Of a stretch of 12,878 nt of DNA, positions 1-7,317 are shown piece by piece. Source of the DNA: DAIOFH01 sp036745875 (GTDB taxonomy: Bacteria; Planctomycetota; SZUA-567); contig DAIOFH010000113.1 in NCBI GenBank assembly GCA_036745875.1, forward strand, positions 1-12,878, in the 5' to 3' direction. Below the pieces are notes generated by a model that saw nothing but the letters and a program-made list of their open reading frames with translations, was not told the DNA's origin and did not search any database. The stretch's first letter is position 1. Each line of letters begins with the position of its first letter. The position numbers and the translations under genes are program-made.

Positions 1-343
1 GGCCGAGAACAGCCGGTACCTTGTATTCTTCCACAAACTCCCGTACGTCCAATACAGCCTGCCGGGGGTCGCTTCGATTGTCGCGCCAGACAAGCACCAG
101 TTTTTTGCCGTTGATGCCGCCGGCTTCATTGATCATCCTGACCCGGGTTTGCGCGCCATAATAGGCGGACTGGCCGTATGTCTCTAAATAGCCCGAACGG
201 GGGAATGTCGCGCCCAGAATGATTTCCCCGGAAAAACCGTCATTCCTATCGTTAGTATCAGCGGCAAGCAGGCAGGCATTGCCGACTGCCAGCAAAGCGG
301 TAACAAAAACCAAACTTTTCCACAGTCCCGAACCGACTGCCAT
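1..343 (-). CDS. ABC transporter substrate-binding protein, Leu/Ile/Val or urea type (N-terminal part)
   Basis: Only about 114 N-terminal residues are in the window; the gene runs off the left edge. The protein begins with a Sec-type signal peptide: a short start, a Lys at residue 9, a hydrophobic stretch LVFVTALLAVG, then a likely cleavage near ACLLAAD. A possible lipobox cysteine is poorly placed. The mature part reads EIILGATFPRSGYLETYG, then MINEAGGINGKK, then VWRDNRSDPRQA. This is the classic opening of the type 1 periplasmic binding fold (Peripla_BP_6) used to capture branched-chain amino acids, amides or urea for a Liv/Urt-type importer. Two in-frame ATGs exist, at 349 and 343. The GGAG at 350-353 abuts the first and lies six bases from the second, so 343 is preferred. 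The ligand cannot be told from this fragment. The gene is divergent from the chemoreceptor, so a shared ligand is possible but unproven. Confidence 0.85.
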   Translation of the reverse strand, partial: MAVGSGLWKSLVFVTALLAVGNACLLAADTNDRNDGFSGEIILGATFPRSGYLETYGQSAYYGAQTRVRMINEAGGINGKKLVLVWRDNRSDPRQAVLDVREFVEEYKVPAVLG

Positions 344-423
344 TACCATCTCCAATAAGTCAATACGGCGGCACTTTGTGAAAAAATGAACGACTTTTAA
401 ACTATACATTGCGAATGAGAGGT

Positions 424-448
424 TATTATTTAATAATATAACGTTATA
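424..448. promoter_or_regulatory. Two adjacent palindromes in the divergent intergenic region
   Basis: The region between the binding-protein start and the chemoreceptor start (344-624) is AT-rich and holds no gene. It contains TATTAT-TTA-ATAATA (424-438), touching a perfect 12-base palindrome TATAACGTTATA (437-448). Such symmetric sites between divergent genes are typical of operators, but I do not recognise the regulator. No convincing -35/-10 pair is visible for either gene. A TATGAT at 605-610 is too close to the chemoreceptor start and lacks a -35. A minus-strand TATAGT (406-401) could serve the binding protein, but its -35 is weak. Confidence 0.35.
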
Positions 449-624
449 CCGCTTTTCATGTTGATTATCCAGAGGCAACTTGAGTAAAATATGATTGTGG
501 TTCTGGATAAAAGACGAGAGGCATTATCGCACCAAGTTCTTGTTTTCCGTACATCCGGGAAACTCCGGCCGCGCGCTATCTCTACCGCTGTTCTTTATTC
601 ATTTTATGATAGATAGAGAAAAAC

Positions 625-2730
625 ATGAAAAGCATTACCTATAAACTAGCTATCATTTTTCTGGCCATTTCGCTTATTCCCCTGATCATCGGAACAGCCG
701 GTTCCGTTGCACAGCAAAACGCGAAAGATGCACTCACGAACAGCGCCAAATCCCTGAACAACCTCTCCGGACTCCTGACCGCAGTCGGTGAGACGATCAA
801 CGCCAACGCCAAGCTCCAGAACGACGCATATGCCGCCGCCAATAAAATAGTCTCCGCCCAAAGCGATACATACACTTCTATCAAAAATATGAGCGAGATT
901 CTGCTGCCTCGGACATTCGTCATCGCCAGGATGCGCTTCGCCCTCCTTGACGTGGCATCAGCAGAACGCGCACTCCTCCTGACCCTGAACATGCGCCACC
1001 TTGAGCAGGGCGAACTGCAGGAAACGAAAGACAACCAAACCCGCATCATAAGTGAAGCGATGGAAACGCTCAATTCATCGCGGCAAACGTATCCTTCCCT
1101 CATACAGTCCGAAGAGGAACTCTCCGCCTGGCAAAACCTGGAGAAAAACCTCGACGCCTGGCAGGAAAACCACGACCTGTTCATGGGCGAGATCGTCAAA
1201 CTCGAGGAACTCCTCGGAGACTTGATCCGCGGAGGCCCGGTATTCGTCTCCGCCGTCCGCAAAGCCTACGATACCGCCTTCGTCGCCGGCAAAGCGACCA
1301 GGGAAGCCTGCGAAAACAGCCTTGGCGTTCTCAACGACGCCATCGCCATGACGGCGGAATCCAATGTCAACCAGGCGCTTGAGTCGCAAAACCAGTCCAA
1401 CGAACTCATAGACAGCCTTGACAAGGATTTCAGGATCGCATCGGAAAGAGCGAACGACCTCCGGGACCAGATCGAATACGTCAGATCCGCCACAACCGCG
1501 GCGACCGAACAGGCCGCAAGCGAACTGTCGTCCTCGGCTCGGCGCTTTTGGTTCCTCCTGATAGTCTCGGTGATCGGCGTCATTGTCGCGGTTGTGTTTG
1601 GCATTGCATTCTCCATCAAAATCAGCACTCCGGTCCGGAGCATGGCGAATCACATGTCACGCCTGGCAATAGGCGACCTGCGGGCGGACGTTCCGGAGAA
1701 AGACCTGAAACGTTGCGACGAAATAGGTCAGCTCGCCCAGGCGATGCAGGATATGATCAGTTCCAACCGGCGGGAAATCAACATGGCAAACGCCATGGCC
1801 AACGGCGACTACACCCTTCTCATGCCGGTGCGCTCGGAATCGGACGACCTTGGCCGCGCCCTCAGTAAAATGCTTATCAACAGCAACAACACCCTGAGCG
1901 AGTTCAGCAAAGCCATTGACCGCGTTTCGAGCGGCGCGATGACCGTTTCCGACGCATCCAGCTCGCTTTCCAAGGGCGCGCAAACATCGGCTGCGGCGCT
2001 TGAGGAAATTACCGTCTCCGTCAGCCACGTCGATGGTCAGGCCCACGAAAATGCCGACAACGCCACCAAAGCCAACCAGCTGGCGACAGGAAGCCGCGAT
2101 GCCGCCAGACGCGGCTACAATGCGGTCACCGAACTTGTCGTCGCCATGGGTGAAATCCAGGATGCGGGGAAAAAGATCGCCTCGGTTGCGAAGCTTATCG
2201 ATGATATCGCCTTCCAGACAAACCTTCTCGCCCTGAACGCCGCGGTCGAAGCGGCACGGGCCGGATTGCACGGCAAAGGCTTCTCCGTCGTCGCGGAGGA
2301 AGTGCGTAATCTCTCCGGCCGGTCCGCACGCGCTGCCAAGGAAACAAGCGCCATGGTGGAAGCTATGGGGGCGAAAGTCGATGCGGGCGCCGTGCTCGCG
2401 ACCAAGACCGACCAGGAGTTGCGGGAAATCGTAAAGGCGACAATGCAGGTTGCGCAACACTTCGAGGATATCACCTCCGCATCCAACGAGCAATCGCTGG
2501 CTATCGCCGAAATATCCCGCGGCCTTGAGCAAATCGATGTCACGATACAGTCGACTTCGCAAAATGCCGACAATACCGCCCATTCGGCGCAGGAGCTTTC
2601 CAAGCAGGCGGAAGAGCTGCGTCGCATGGTATCCAGGTTCAAACTGCTCCCCAAATCCTCCATCGATCGGGGAGCCCGGGTACTGACCTCGTCCGCACCG
2701 GAAAAAGCATTGCCATTTCATAAAGAGTAG
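625..2730 (+). CDS. Methyl-accepting chemotaxis protein (transmembrane chemoreceptor)
   Basis: This 701-residue inner-membrane chemoreceptor senses a ligand outside and controls the CheA/CheW kinase inside. TM1 is about residues 8-27 and TM2 about 308-332. The roughly 280 residues between them are strongly helical, with RFALLDVASAERALLL near residue 109, so the sensor is a helical bundle. Its length would fit a double (HBM-like) bundle, but that is a guess. A HAMP domain follows (about 333-376, starting STPVRSMANHMSRL). The long cytoplasmic coiled coil has its hairpin tip at about 527-556, with DIAFQTNLLALNAAVEAARA, near-identical to the universal tip that contacts CheW/CheA. The tail ends LPFHKE with no NWETF-type CheR docking pentapeptide. 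No strong Shine-Dalgarno precedes the ATG; an AGAG lies about eight bases upstream. The kinase gene follows after 81 bases with no convincing terminator, so the two may be co-transcribed. Confidence 0.96.
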   Translation: MKSITYKLAIIFLAISLIPLIIGTAGSVAQQNAKDALTNSAKSLNNLSGLLTAVGETINANAKLQNDAYAAANKIVSAQSDTYTSIKNMSEILLPRTFVIARMRFALLDVASAERALLLTLNMRHLEQGELQETKDNQTRIISEAMETLNSSRQTYPSLIQSEEELSAWQNLEKNLDAWQENHDLFMGEIVKLEELLGDLIRGGPVFVSAVRKAYDTAFVAGKATREACENSLGVLNDAIAMTAESNVNQALESQNQSNELIDSLDKDFRIASERANDLRDQIEYVRSATTAATEQAASELSSSARRFWFLLIVSVIGVIVAVVFGIAFSIKISTPVRSMANHMSRLAIGDLRADVPEKDLKRCDEIGQLAQAMQDMISSNRREINMANAMANGDYTLLMPVRSESDDLGRALSKMLINSNNTLSEFSKAIDRVSSGAMTVSDASSSLSKGAQTSAAALEEITVSVSHVDGQAHENADNATKANQLATGSRDAARRGYNAVTELVVAMGEIQDAGKKIASVAKLIDDIAFQTNLLALNAAVEAARAGLHGKGFSVVAEEVRNLSGRSARAAKETSAMVEAMGAKVDAGAVLATKTDQELREIVKATMQVAQHFEDITSASNEQSLAIAEISRGLEQIDVTIQSTSQNADNTAHSAQELSKQAEELRRMVSRFKLLPKSSIDRGARVLTSSAPEKALPFHKE

Positions 2731-2811
2731 CTACACTCTTATGGAGAGTACTAAAGGAACATCAAGCAAACCACCGCTCGGTTTTATTTAAAAAACCAAT
2801 GGAATGGTATA

Positions 2812-4296
2812 ATGTCATCACATACTATCGATATAGACAACCTGGCCGATCAAAAAATCGGCGATTGCAAGCTTCTCAGGCAAATTGGCAAGGGGGCGAT
2901 GGGTGTTGTCTATCTGGCAGAACAGATCGAGCTCCAGCGCAAAGTCGCATTCAAAATCCTCGACCCAAAATTCAGCAGCGATTCCTCATATATCGGACGG
3001 TTCGAAACGGAAGCGCGGGCAGTCGCCAAACTCAACCACCCGAACATCGTGAAAGTGTATGATTTCGGCAATGAAAAAGGGCTTTATTACATTGTCAATG
3101 AATACATCGACAATGGTTCGGTACAGGATCTTATCGACAAAAAAGGCCCGCTCACGCCGGAACTCGCCATCGAATACGCCATCCAGGTCACAAAAGGATT
3201 GATGGAGGCGTGTAAATCCGACATTATTCATCGCGACATCAAACCCGACAATCTCATGCTCACCAAGGACGGCGTTCTCAAGATCGCCGATTTCGGGCTT
3301 GCCAAGTCCATGCAGGCGGACGCAGCCGCGACACAGAGCGGCCTGATCATGGGTACGCCGTTTTACATGAGCCCGGAACAGGCTAAAGGCCAGGAGATGG
3401 ACTCCCGGTCAGACATCTACAGCCTCGGGGTATCACTGTACAGCATGGTCATAGGCGATGTTCCTTTCGACGCTGACAGCGTTGTGGGCGTACTGCTGAA
3501 GCAGATCTCATCCGACCGTCCCGACCCATGCGCCATCGATTCTTCGCTGCCGCCTGTTTTCGGTGCTCTTGTCATGCGGATGATGGACAAGAATCCAGCC
3601 AATAGACAGCAGAACCCGGAAGAACTTCTCAAGGAATTGGAAGCGGTGCAGCAGATCCTGAAGCCGGCCGCACCGCCGCCATCGCTGGCGGAGGTATCGG
3701 AAGTATCCGTCGAGAACAGGAAAAACTTCACCCCTCTGCCCTTGAACCGTATCACCCGCATCCTTAGAGTCGAGGCATCGGCGGATGTGTTGACGCGCAT
3801 GATTACGAGTATTCCGGGAGACACCGGCGTTTCCATCGAGAGTGAAAATCCGTTTCCGCTGAATACAGTGGTGGAAGTGCGGTTCATGATTCCGGGGAAG
3901 GAAGACGAATATTCCGGCCTTGGCTTGGTGCGCTGGAACGACACTAAGGTCATGGGCATTACCTTCATCAAGGTGCAGCCGGTGCCGAAGGCCGGTAAAG
4001 GCGGCGGCATGCGGCTATCCGGCCCCATGGCTATTGGCCCGCTGACGGCCACGCCCATTCACCAAAGGCTGCTGCGGTACGTCTATGCCAATGCCGGGCA
4101 AACGACGACGTTGCCGCAGATCGCCAGCGCACTCGGTGTCGGTGCGAAAATGGCGGAAGATCCGTTGTCGACGTTCGAGCGCGCTAGCATGATCAAGCGT
4201 CATCAGGGCGGCAAGATTGAGATGATCTGGCCGAAGGACGAAGCGCTACAGAAGGAAATCGTAATCTGGATGGGCCGCAACGGCCTCAAGGGTTAA
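2812..4296 (+). CDS. Ser/Thr protein kinase with PilZ-like and winged-helix-like C-terminal regions
   Basis: A 494-residue soluble Hanks-type kinase. Residues 18-283 form a complete catalytic domain: Gly-rich loop IGKGAMGVV (25-33), catalytic Lys48 in VAFK, alphaC Glu67, HRDIKPDN (140-147), DFG (160-162), SPE in place of APE (187-189) and DIYSLG (201-206). All catalytic residues are present, so it should be active. A proline-rich linker follows (286-292). Residues about 310-390 look like a PilZ beta-barrel (PFPLNTVVEVRFMIP, then GLGLVRWND, then MGITFIKV), but the RxxxR and D/NxSxxG c-di-GMP motifs are degenerate, so binding is uncertain. Residues about 415-475 (HQRLLRYVYANAG, LPQIASALGVG, MIKRHQGGKIEMIWP) look like a winged-helix fold. 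There is no membrane segment, unlike PASTA-type kinases. Position behind the chemoreceptor suggests a role in motility or envelope signalling (inference). The start is the first ATG giving the whole kinase domain; its ribosome site is weak. Confidence 0.92.
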   Translation: MSSHTIDIDNLADQKIGDCKLLRQIGKGAMGVVYLAEQIELQRKVAFKILDPKFSSDSSYIGRFETEARAVAKLNHPNIVKVYDFGNEKGLYYIVNEYIDNGSVQDLIDKKGPLTPELAIEYAIQVTKGLMEACKSDIIHRDIKPDNLMLTKDGVLKIADFGLAKSMQADAAATQSGLIMGTPFYMSPEQAKGQEMDSRSDIYSLGVSLYSMVIGDVPFDADSVVGVLLKQISSDRPDPCAIDSSLPPVFGALVMRMMDKNPANRQQNPEELLKELEAVQQILKPAAPPPSLAEVSEVSVENRKNFTPLPLNRITRILRVEASADVLTRMITSIPGDTGVSIESENPFPLNTVVEVRFMIPGKEDEYSGLGLVRWNDTKVMGITFIKVQPVPKAGKGGGMRLSGPMAIGPLTATPIHQRLLRYVYANAGQTTTLPQIASALGVGAKMAEDPLSTFERASMIKRHQGGKIEMIWPKDEALQKEIVIWMGRNGLKG

Positions 4297-4375
4297 GCAA
4301 AAAACAGTCTTGAACAACTTTTCCGCGTTATTTGCCCTCCAGCAAAAAATGCAGGATAATTATTTTTTTATTGGG

Positions 4376-4404
4376 TTGACATGAAGGCGGCAAATCCATA
4401 TAGT
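4376..4404 (+). promoter_or_regulatory. Sigma70-type promoter of the tRNA-fMet gene
   Basis: A consensus -35 box TTGACA (4376-4381) is separated by exactly 17 bases from a -10 box TATAGT (4399-4404). It lies 37 bases upstream of the tRNA 5' end, which fits a short leader. No other promoter this close to consensus is evident in the window, as expected for a stable-RNA gene. Confidence 0.8.
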
Positions 4405-4441
4405 ATTCAAGTCCTTCTGAGGAAGGCAAAAAAAAACTGAT

Positions 4442-4518
<77 letters not shown>

Positions 4519-4526
4519 ATATTACC

Positions 4527-4558
4527 AAGGGGTTACGAGAACGCTCTCGTAACCCCTT
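4527..4558 (+). terminator. Intrinsic terminator after tRNA-fMet
   Basis: Perfect 14-bp stem: AAGGGGTTACGAGA (4527-4540), loop ACGC, TCTCGTAACCCCTT (4545-4558), followed by the T-rich run TTATCGTTTT. It begins eight bases after the tRNA CCA and should end tRNA transcription before the defence island. Confidence 0.9.
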
Positions 4559-5132
4559 TATCGTTTTCTAACCTATTTCTAACCACGTTGGGAAAAGCTC
4601 ATCAAAAAATCTCTTGCCTACCCATTGCTTTGCGAACCCAACCCTGAGGTGAAAACTGATTCCAGAATTCTTGAAAACTCCATTATTTGATACAAAATAG
4701 AGGAACACAGTCAACCGCCAAATCACGTCGTAGTGGCTTCAATTATCCCCCATACGTCATTCATGTCAAAGGATTTCATGTTAGGGTCCGGCCGACATCC
4801 TAGGTTCGCCTAGCCTGCAAGTCGACGCCTGGGCTTCTGTCGTCTGTAAAAAAATGCTCAACCTGTATCTTTTGGGTACACCCTGCCACGGCACGGCAGG
4901 TGCGCAAAACACCGCTTCGCCCTGTTTGCCAAATGGGAAGTCAATCCCAACCGCCCTGGCATAGTTACGATTACGAAAACAACAAACCGAGATTTCAAGA
5001 CGCATCGGTACAAGCCTGATGAATCGGTCTTAAATCCAGAAAGTCTATGGCCTATTTCCTTTTTTATGATAATCTATCATATTCTTATCTGCGCCACTTG
5101 CATAGCTGCTTTATAGTTGATCGGAGTCGAAT
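4559..5132. other. Gene-free stretch between tRNA-fMet and the defence operon
   Basis: About 570 bases with no convincing coding sequence on either strand. A minus-strand open frame at 4781-5005 gives 74 residues that I do not recognise; it has no good ribosome site. Near the left end there is a short direct repeat TTCTAACC (4566-4573 and 4577-4584). Between about 4800 and 4950 three small hairpins follow one another: CTAGG-TTCG-CCTAG (4800-4813), CCTGCC-N7-GGCAGG (about 4879-4897) and TGGGA-N6-TCCCA (4934-4949). This part is more GC-rich than its flanks. It could be a structured RNA, the remains of an inserted element or the operon leader. No integrase gene and no copy of the tRNA 3' end is seen here. 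Confidence 0.5.
5066..5080. promoter_or_regulatory. Inverted repeat upstream of the defence operon
   Basis: ATGATA-ATC-TATCAT is a perfect 6-bp inverted repeat in an AT-rich tract that ends 52 bases before the first gene of the operon. TATGAT (5065-5070) or TATCAT (5075-5080) could act as a -10 box, but no good -35 is spaced correctly. An operator overlapping the operon promoter is plausible. No regulator gene is present in the operon. Confidence 0.3.
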
Positions 5133-5621
5133 ATGCCTGACGACACTGAAAACCATGAACCGCCTACTCCAGAATCAGTCAAGTCACATCCGGCATGGTT
5201 TCGACTGATCGATCAACTGAAGTGGTATGACAGCAAAAGCCAGAATGCCCAAAAGTGGCATAAATGCTTGAAGGTCGCTCAAGTGATTTCGGCATCGCTT
5301 ATTCCGGCAACGAGTTTGTTGTCTGGAAATTGTGCCAAGTGGACCTCGTCTGGTTTAGGTATTTTGATCGCCGTTCTAGAAGCGATCCAACAAATGAATC
5401 AATATTCAACCCTATGGTTCAGCTATCGGGCAACGGCAGAACGGCTCAAACACGAAAAATTCCTATTCCTCTCCATTGCCGGCCCATACAGAGAGCTGGC
5501 TGAGCCCGAACGACTGATTACACTGGCAGAAAGAGTCGAGGAACATGTTTCAACTGAACATGCCAACTGGTTCAACGAAACCTGCCACGCAGCTGCGGCT
5601 AAAAAAACGGAAGGCGCATAA
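5133..5621 (+). CDS. SLATT-domain (DUF4231-like) two-helix membrane protein, putative effector
   Basis: A 162-residue protein of the SLATT type, a family of two-TM proteins repeatedly linked to nucleotide-signal immune systems and thought to form pores or depolarise the membrane when activated. A charged N-terminus is followed by TM1 (about 47-65, AQVISASLIPATSLLSG) and TM2 (about 70-88, SSGLGILIAVLEAIQQM). Next comes the conserved cytoplasmic helix WFSYRATAERLKHEKF (95-110), then AGPYREL (116-122) and a final helix with ERVEEHVSTEHANWF. The W-x2-YRATAERLK-E signature is the diagnostic part of DUF4231/SLATT. The start ATG has CGGAG eight bases upstream. It is the first gene of a five-gene operon; its TAA stop overlaps the next ATG by one base (TAATG). 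The assignment as effector rests on the family and the context, not on direct evidence. Confidence 0.88.
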   Translation: MPDDTENHEPPTPESVKSHPAWFRLIDQLKWYDSKSQNAQKWHKCLKVAQVISASLIPATSLLSGNCAKWTSSGLGILIAVLEAIQQMNQYSTLWFSYRATAERLKHEKFLFLSIAGPYRELAEPERLITLAERVEEHVSTEHANWFNETCHAAAAKKTEGA

Positions 5622-6604
5622 TGACGATCATACGTCCCATGGAATTGACTGTCGGAGCGAAGTCCTTACCGCTGCCTATATACTTTCCATCCATTTCTTC
5701 AGTCAAAACAGCGTTGCGCCCGCAGGAATATTTACAGCTTTTATCTTTGCTGCCTGGATTGAACGATCAATTTTTGGTATCTGCTTTTGATTTGGCCGAT
5801 CTTGAATCGTCATCAGAAGCACAACAAACGTTAGCTTCTGCGAACCTGGCAGGCATCGTTACATTGATGGACTCCGGCAACTACGAAAGTTTCTGGAAGA
5901 ACGCACAAGCAGACTGGAAGCAAGCAAACTTTCATAAAATATTGGCCGATTTCCCGTGCGATTTTGCTTTCAGTTTTGATGAACAGACGCCTCCGACTAA
6001 CACAGATGATCATGTTGCGTTGATTGTGGAACGATGGCAAGCAGATCAAACAGCAGCTGGCCGCTGCCAAATCATTCCCATCGTACACGCCTCAGCCAAT
6101 GAATTGCCCGAGTTGTGCGCAGCAGTCGCCTCCAGAACTAGCGCCACGATACTGGCGGTTCCGGAGCGTAGATTAGGCGACGGCATTCTGGAGCGCGCCA
6201 GTACCTTGAAAGCTATCAGGGCGGCCTTGAACGAACTCGGGCGATACATTATTCTGCATCTGCTGGGGACAGGCAACCCTACCTCCATCGCACTGTACTC
6301 GGCGATTGGAGCTGACAGCTTCGATGGATTGGAATGGTGTCAGACTGTCGTTGACCATGAATCAGGCCTGCTTTATCACCTCTCACAGGCTGACTTTTTT
6401 GCTGGGCAGACCGCATGGGGCATGGATGATAAGTTATCGTTTCAAGTGCGCACATTGGCCCATAATCTCGAATTTTTCTCTGATTGGATGCAAAGGCTGC
6501 GTGACGCGATTAATCAAGACCGTCTATCTGAATTCTGCCGATCAAATTTGCCTCTTCGTGCGTTTCGACACCTTGCCACTATTGCTGGCTGGAGTCAACC
6601 GTGA
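5621..6604 (+). CDS. TGT-like (tRNA-guanine transglycosylase fold) protein lacking the zinc site, Cap10-like
   Basis: A 327-residue divergent member of the TGT/DpdA superfamily. True TGTs swap guanine in nucleic acid for a 7-deazaguanine. Their landmarks can be traced here: TLMDSGNYESF (81-91) matches the TDSGGFQ segment with Asp84; FSFDEQTP (117-124) matches the FDECTP segment with Asp120; IVHAS stands where IVQGG is usual; and LLGTGNPTSIALYSAIGADS followed by FDGLEW (235-240) matches the G-x-G and MFDCVLPTR segments with Asp235. The C-x-C-x2-C...H zinc motif of real TGTs is absent, although the fold continues past that point (HLSQADFFAGQ). The protein is also shorter than the usual 370-380 residues. 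It may therefore bind a 7-deazaguanine-modified partner rather than modify tRNA. TGT paralogues are, as I recall, ancillary proteins (Cap10) of type IV CBASS. Its ATG overlaps the SLATT stop, with GGAAG upstream; its TGA overlaps the next GTG by four bases. Confidence 0.8.
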   Translation: MTIIRPMELTVGAKSLPLPIYFPSISSVKTALRPQEYLQLLSLLPGLNDQFLVSAFDLADLESSSEAQQTLASANLAGIVTLMDSGNYESFWKNAQADWKQANFHKILADFPCDFAFSFDEQTPPTNTDDHVALIVERWQADQTAAGRCQIIPIVHASANELPELCAAVASRTSATILAVPERRLGDGILERASTLKAIRAALNELGRYIILHLLGTGNPTSIALYSAIGADSFDGLEWCQTVVDHESGLLYHLSQADFFAGQTAWGMDDKLSFQVRTLAHNLEFFSDWMQRLRDAINQDRLSEFCRSNLPLRAFRHLATIAGWSQP

Positions 6605-7317
6605 CCATATACATTATCAATCAGACCATTCGCGCAATGTGTCTTGAGGTGAAAGCACAAGCAGTATCTAAAAAAAACTGGAATCAGTTGACAGAAGAAG
6701 AGCTTTTGTACGAAGCAGCGATCTGCATTTTCGGCAGTCAAATAGTATTTGAAAATGCTGTAGCAACGGCAGATCATCTGCGTGAGCAGGAATTACTCAA
6801 GCCAGCGTCATGCGACCGAAGCGTTCAAGCTATTGAACGAAAGGTTGTTGAAGCCCTGTCCGAACCATTGCCCGTTTCATTTTGTGATGGGACGCAGCGG
6901 TGGATTCGACCGCGTTTCAAGAACCGGTTGGCGTCCTTACTCACTACGACCCTCTCAAAAATTTATGGGCAGTCTCGAACGATCCGTGATTTATTGCTTG
7001 ATGCCAACAATGCAAGGGATGCTCGCGAAATACTGATACAATACGTCTGCGGATTCGGTCCCAAACAGGCCAGTCTTTTTCTACGGCGTGTGGGTTACTG
7101 TGCCGATCTCGCAGTGCTGGACGTTCATGTTCTGGACTATCTGCAACTAATTCATGGTTTATCATTACCATCCAGCAAACTAGGCCGCCTTTCATTCTAT
7201 GAGGAAATCGAAGACATGTTTCGGGAAATTGCTGCCGATTTTGGCTATTCAGTGGGCTGCGTCGACCTCGCAACTTGGTTGACGATGCGCGTGGCCAAAA
7301 GGGAGGCATATTTGTGA
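6601..7317 (+). CDS. OGG-type HhH-GPD DNA glycosylase/lyase, Cap11-like
   Basis: A 238-residue protein of the HhH-GPD base-excision superfamily, closest by eye to the short Ogg2/AGOG type of 8-oxoguanine glycosylases. The helix-hairpin-helix is YVCGFGPKQASLFLRRVGY (148-166) with the catalytic Lys155, followed by LAVLDVHVLDYL with the catalytic Asp174. Both residues of a bifunctional glycosylase/beta-lyase are present. The C-terminal DLATWLTM also fits the family. It would remove a damaged or modified purine from DNA and nick the strand, or it may have been repurposed to bind a 7-deazaguanine base. The start is the GTG at 6601, overlapping the upstream TGA as GTGA, with GGAG (6591-6594) six bases away. 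The next Met, at 6637, would cut into the N-terminus. The gene ends inside a second GTGA overlap. An OGG-like protein is reported, from memory, as an ancillary gene (Cap11) in type IV CBASS. Confidence 0.88.
   Translation: MTIYIINQTIRAMCLEVKAQAVSKKNWNQLTEEELLYEAAICIFGSQIVFENAVATADHLREQELLKPASCDRSVQAIERKVVEALSEPLPVSFCDGTQRWIRPRFKNRLASLLTTTLSKIYGQSRTIRDLLLDANNARDAREILIQYVCGFGPKQASLFLRRVGYCADLAVLDVHVLDYLQLIHGLSLPSSKLGRLSFYEEIEDMFREIAADFGYSVGCVDLATWLTMRVAKREAYL

Noticed and set aside
2799..3062. Open frame of 87 residues overlapping the kinase start
   Set aside because: It lies in another frame across the kinase Gly-rich loop and Lys48 region, which is clearly coding in the 2812 frame.
4781..5005. 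Minus-strand open frame of 74 residues
   Set aside because: No recognisable motif, unusual composition and no good ribosome site; it lies across the hairpin cluster.
7275..7313. ATG at 7275 as the start of the QueC-like gene
   Set aside because: It would overlap the glycosylase gene by 43 bases and add residues unlike QueC. GTG at 7314 has a good ribosome site and repeats the GTGA overlap seen at 6601.
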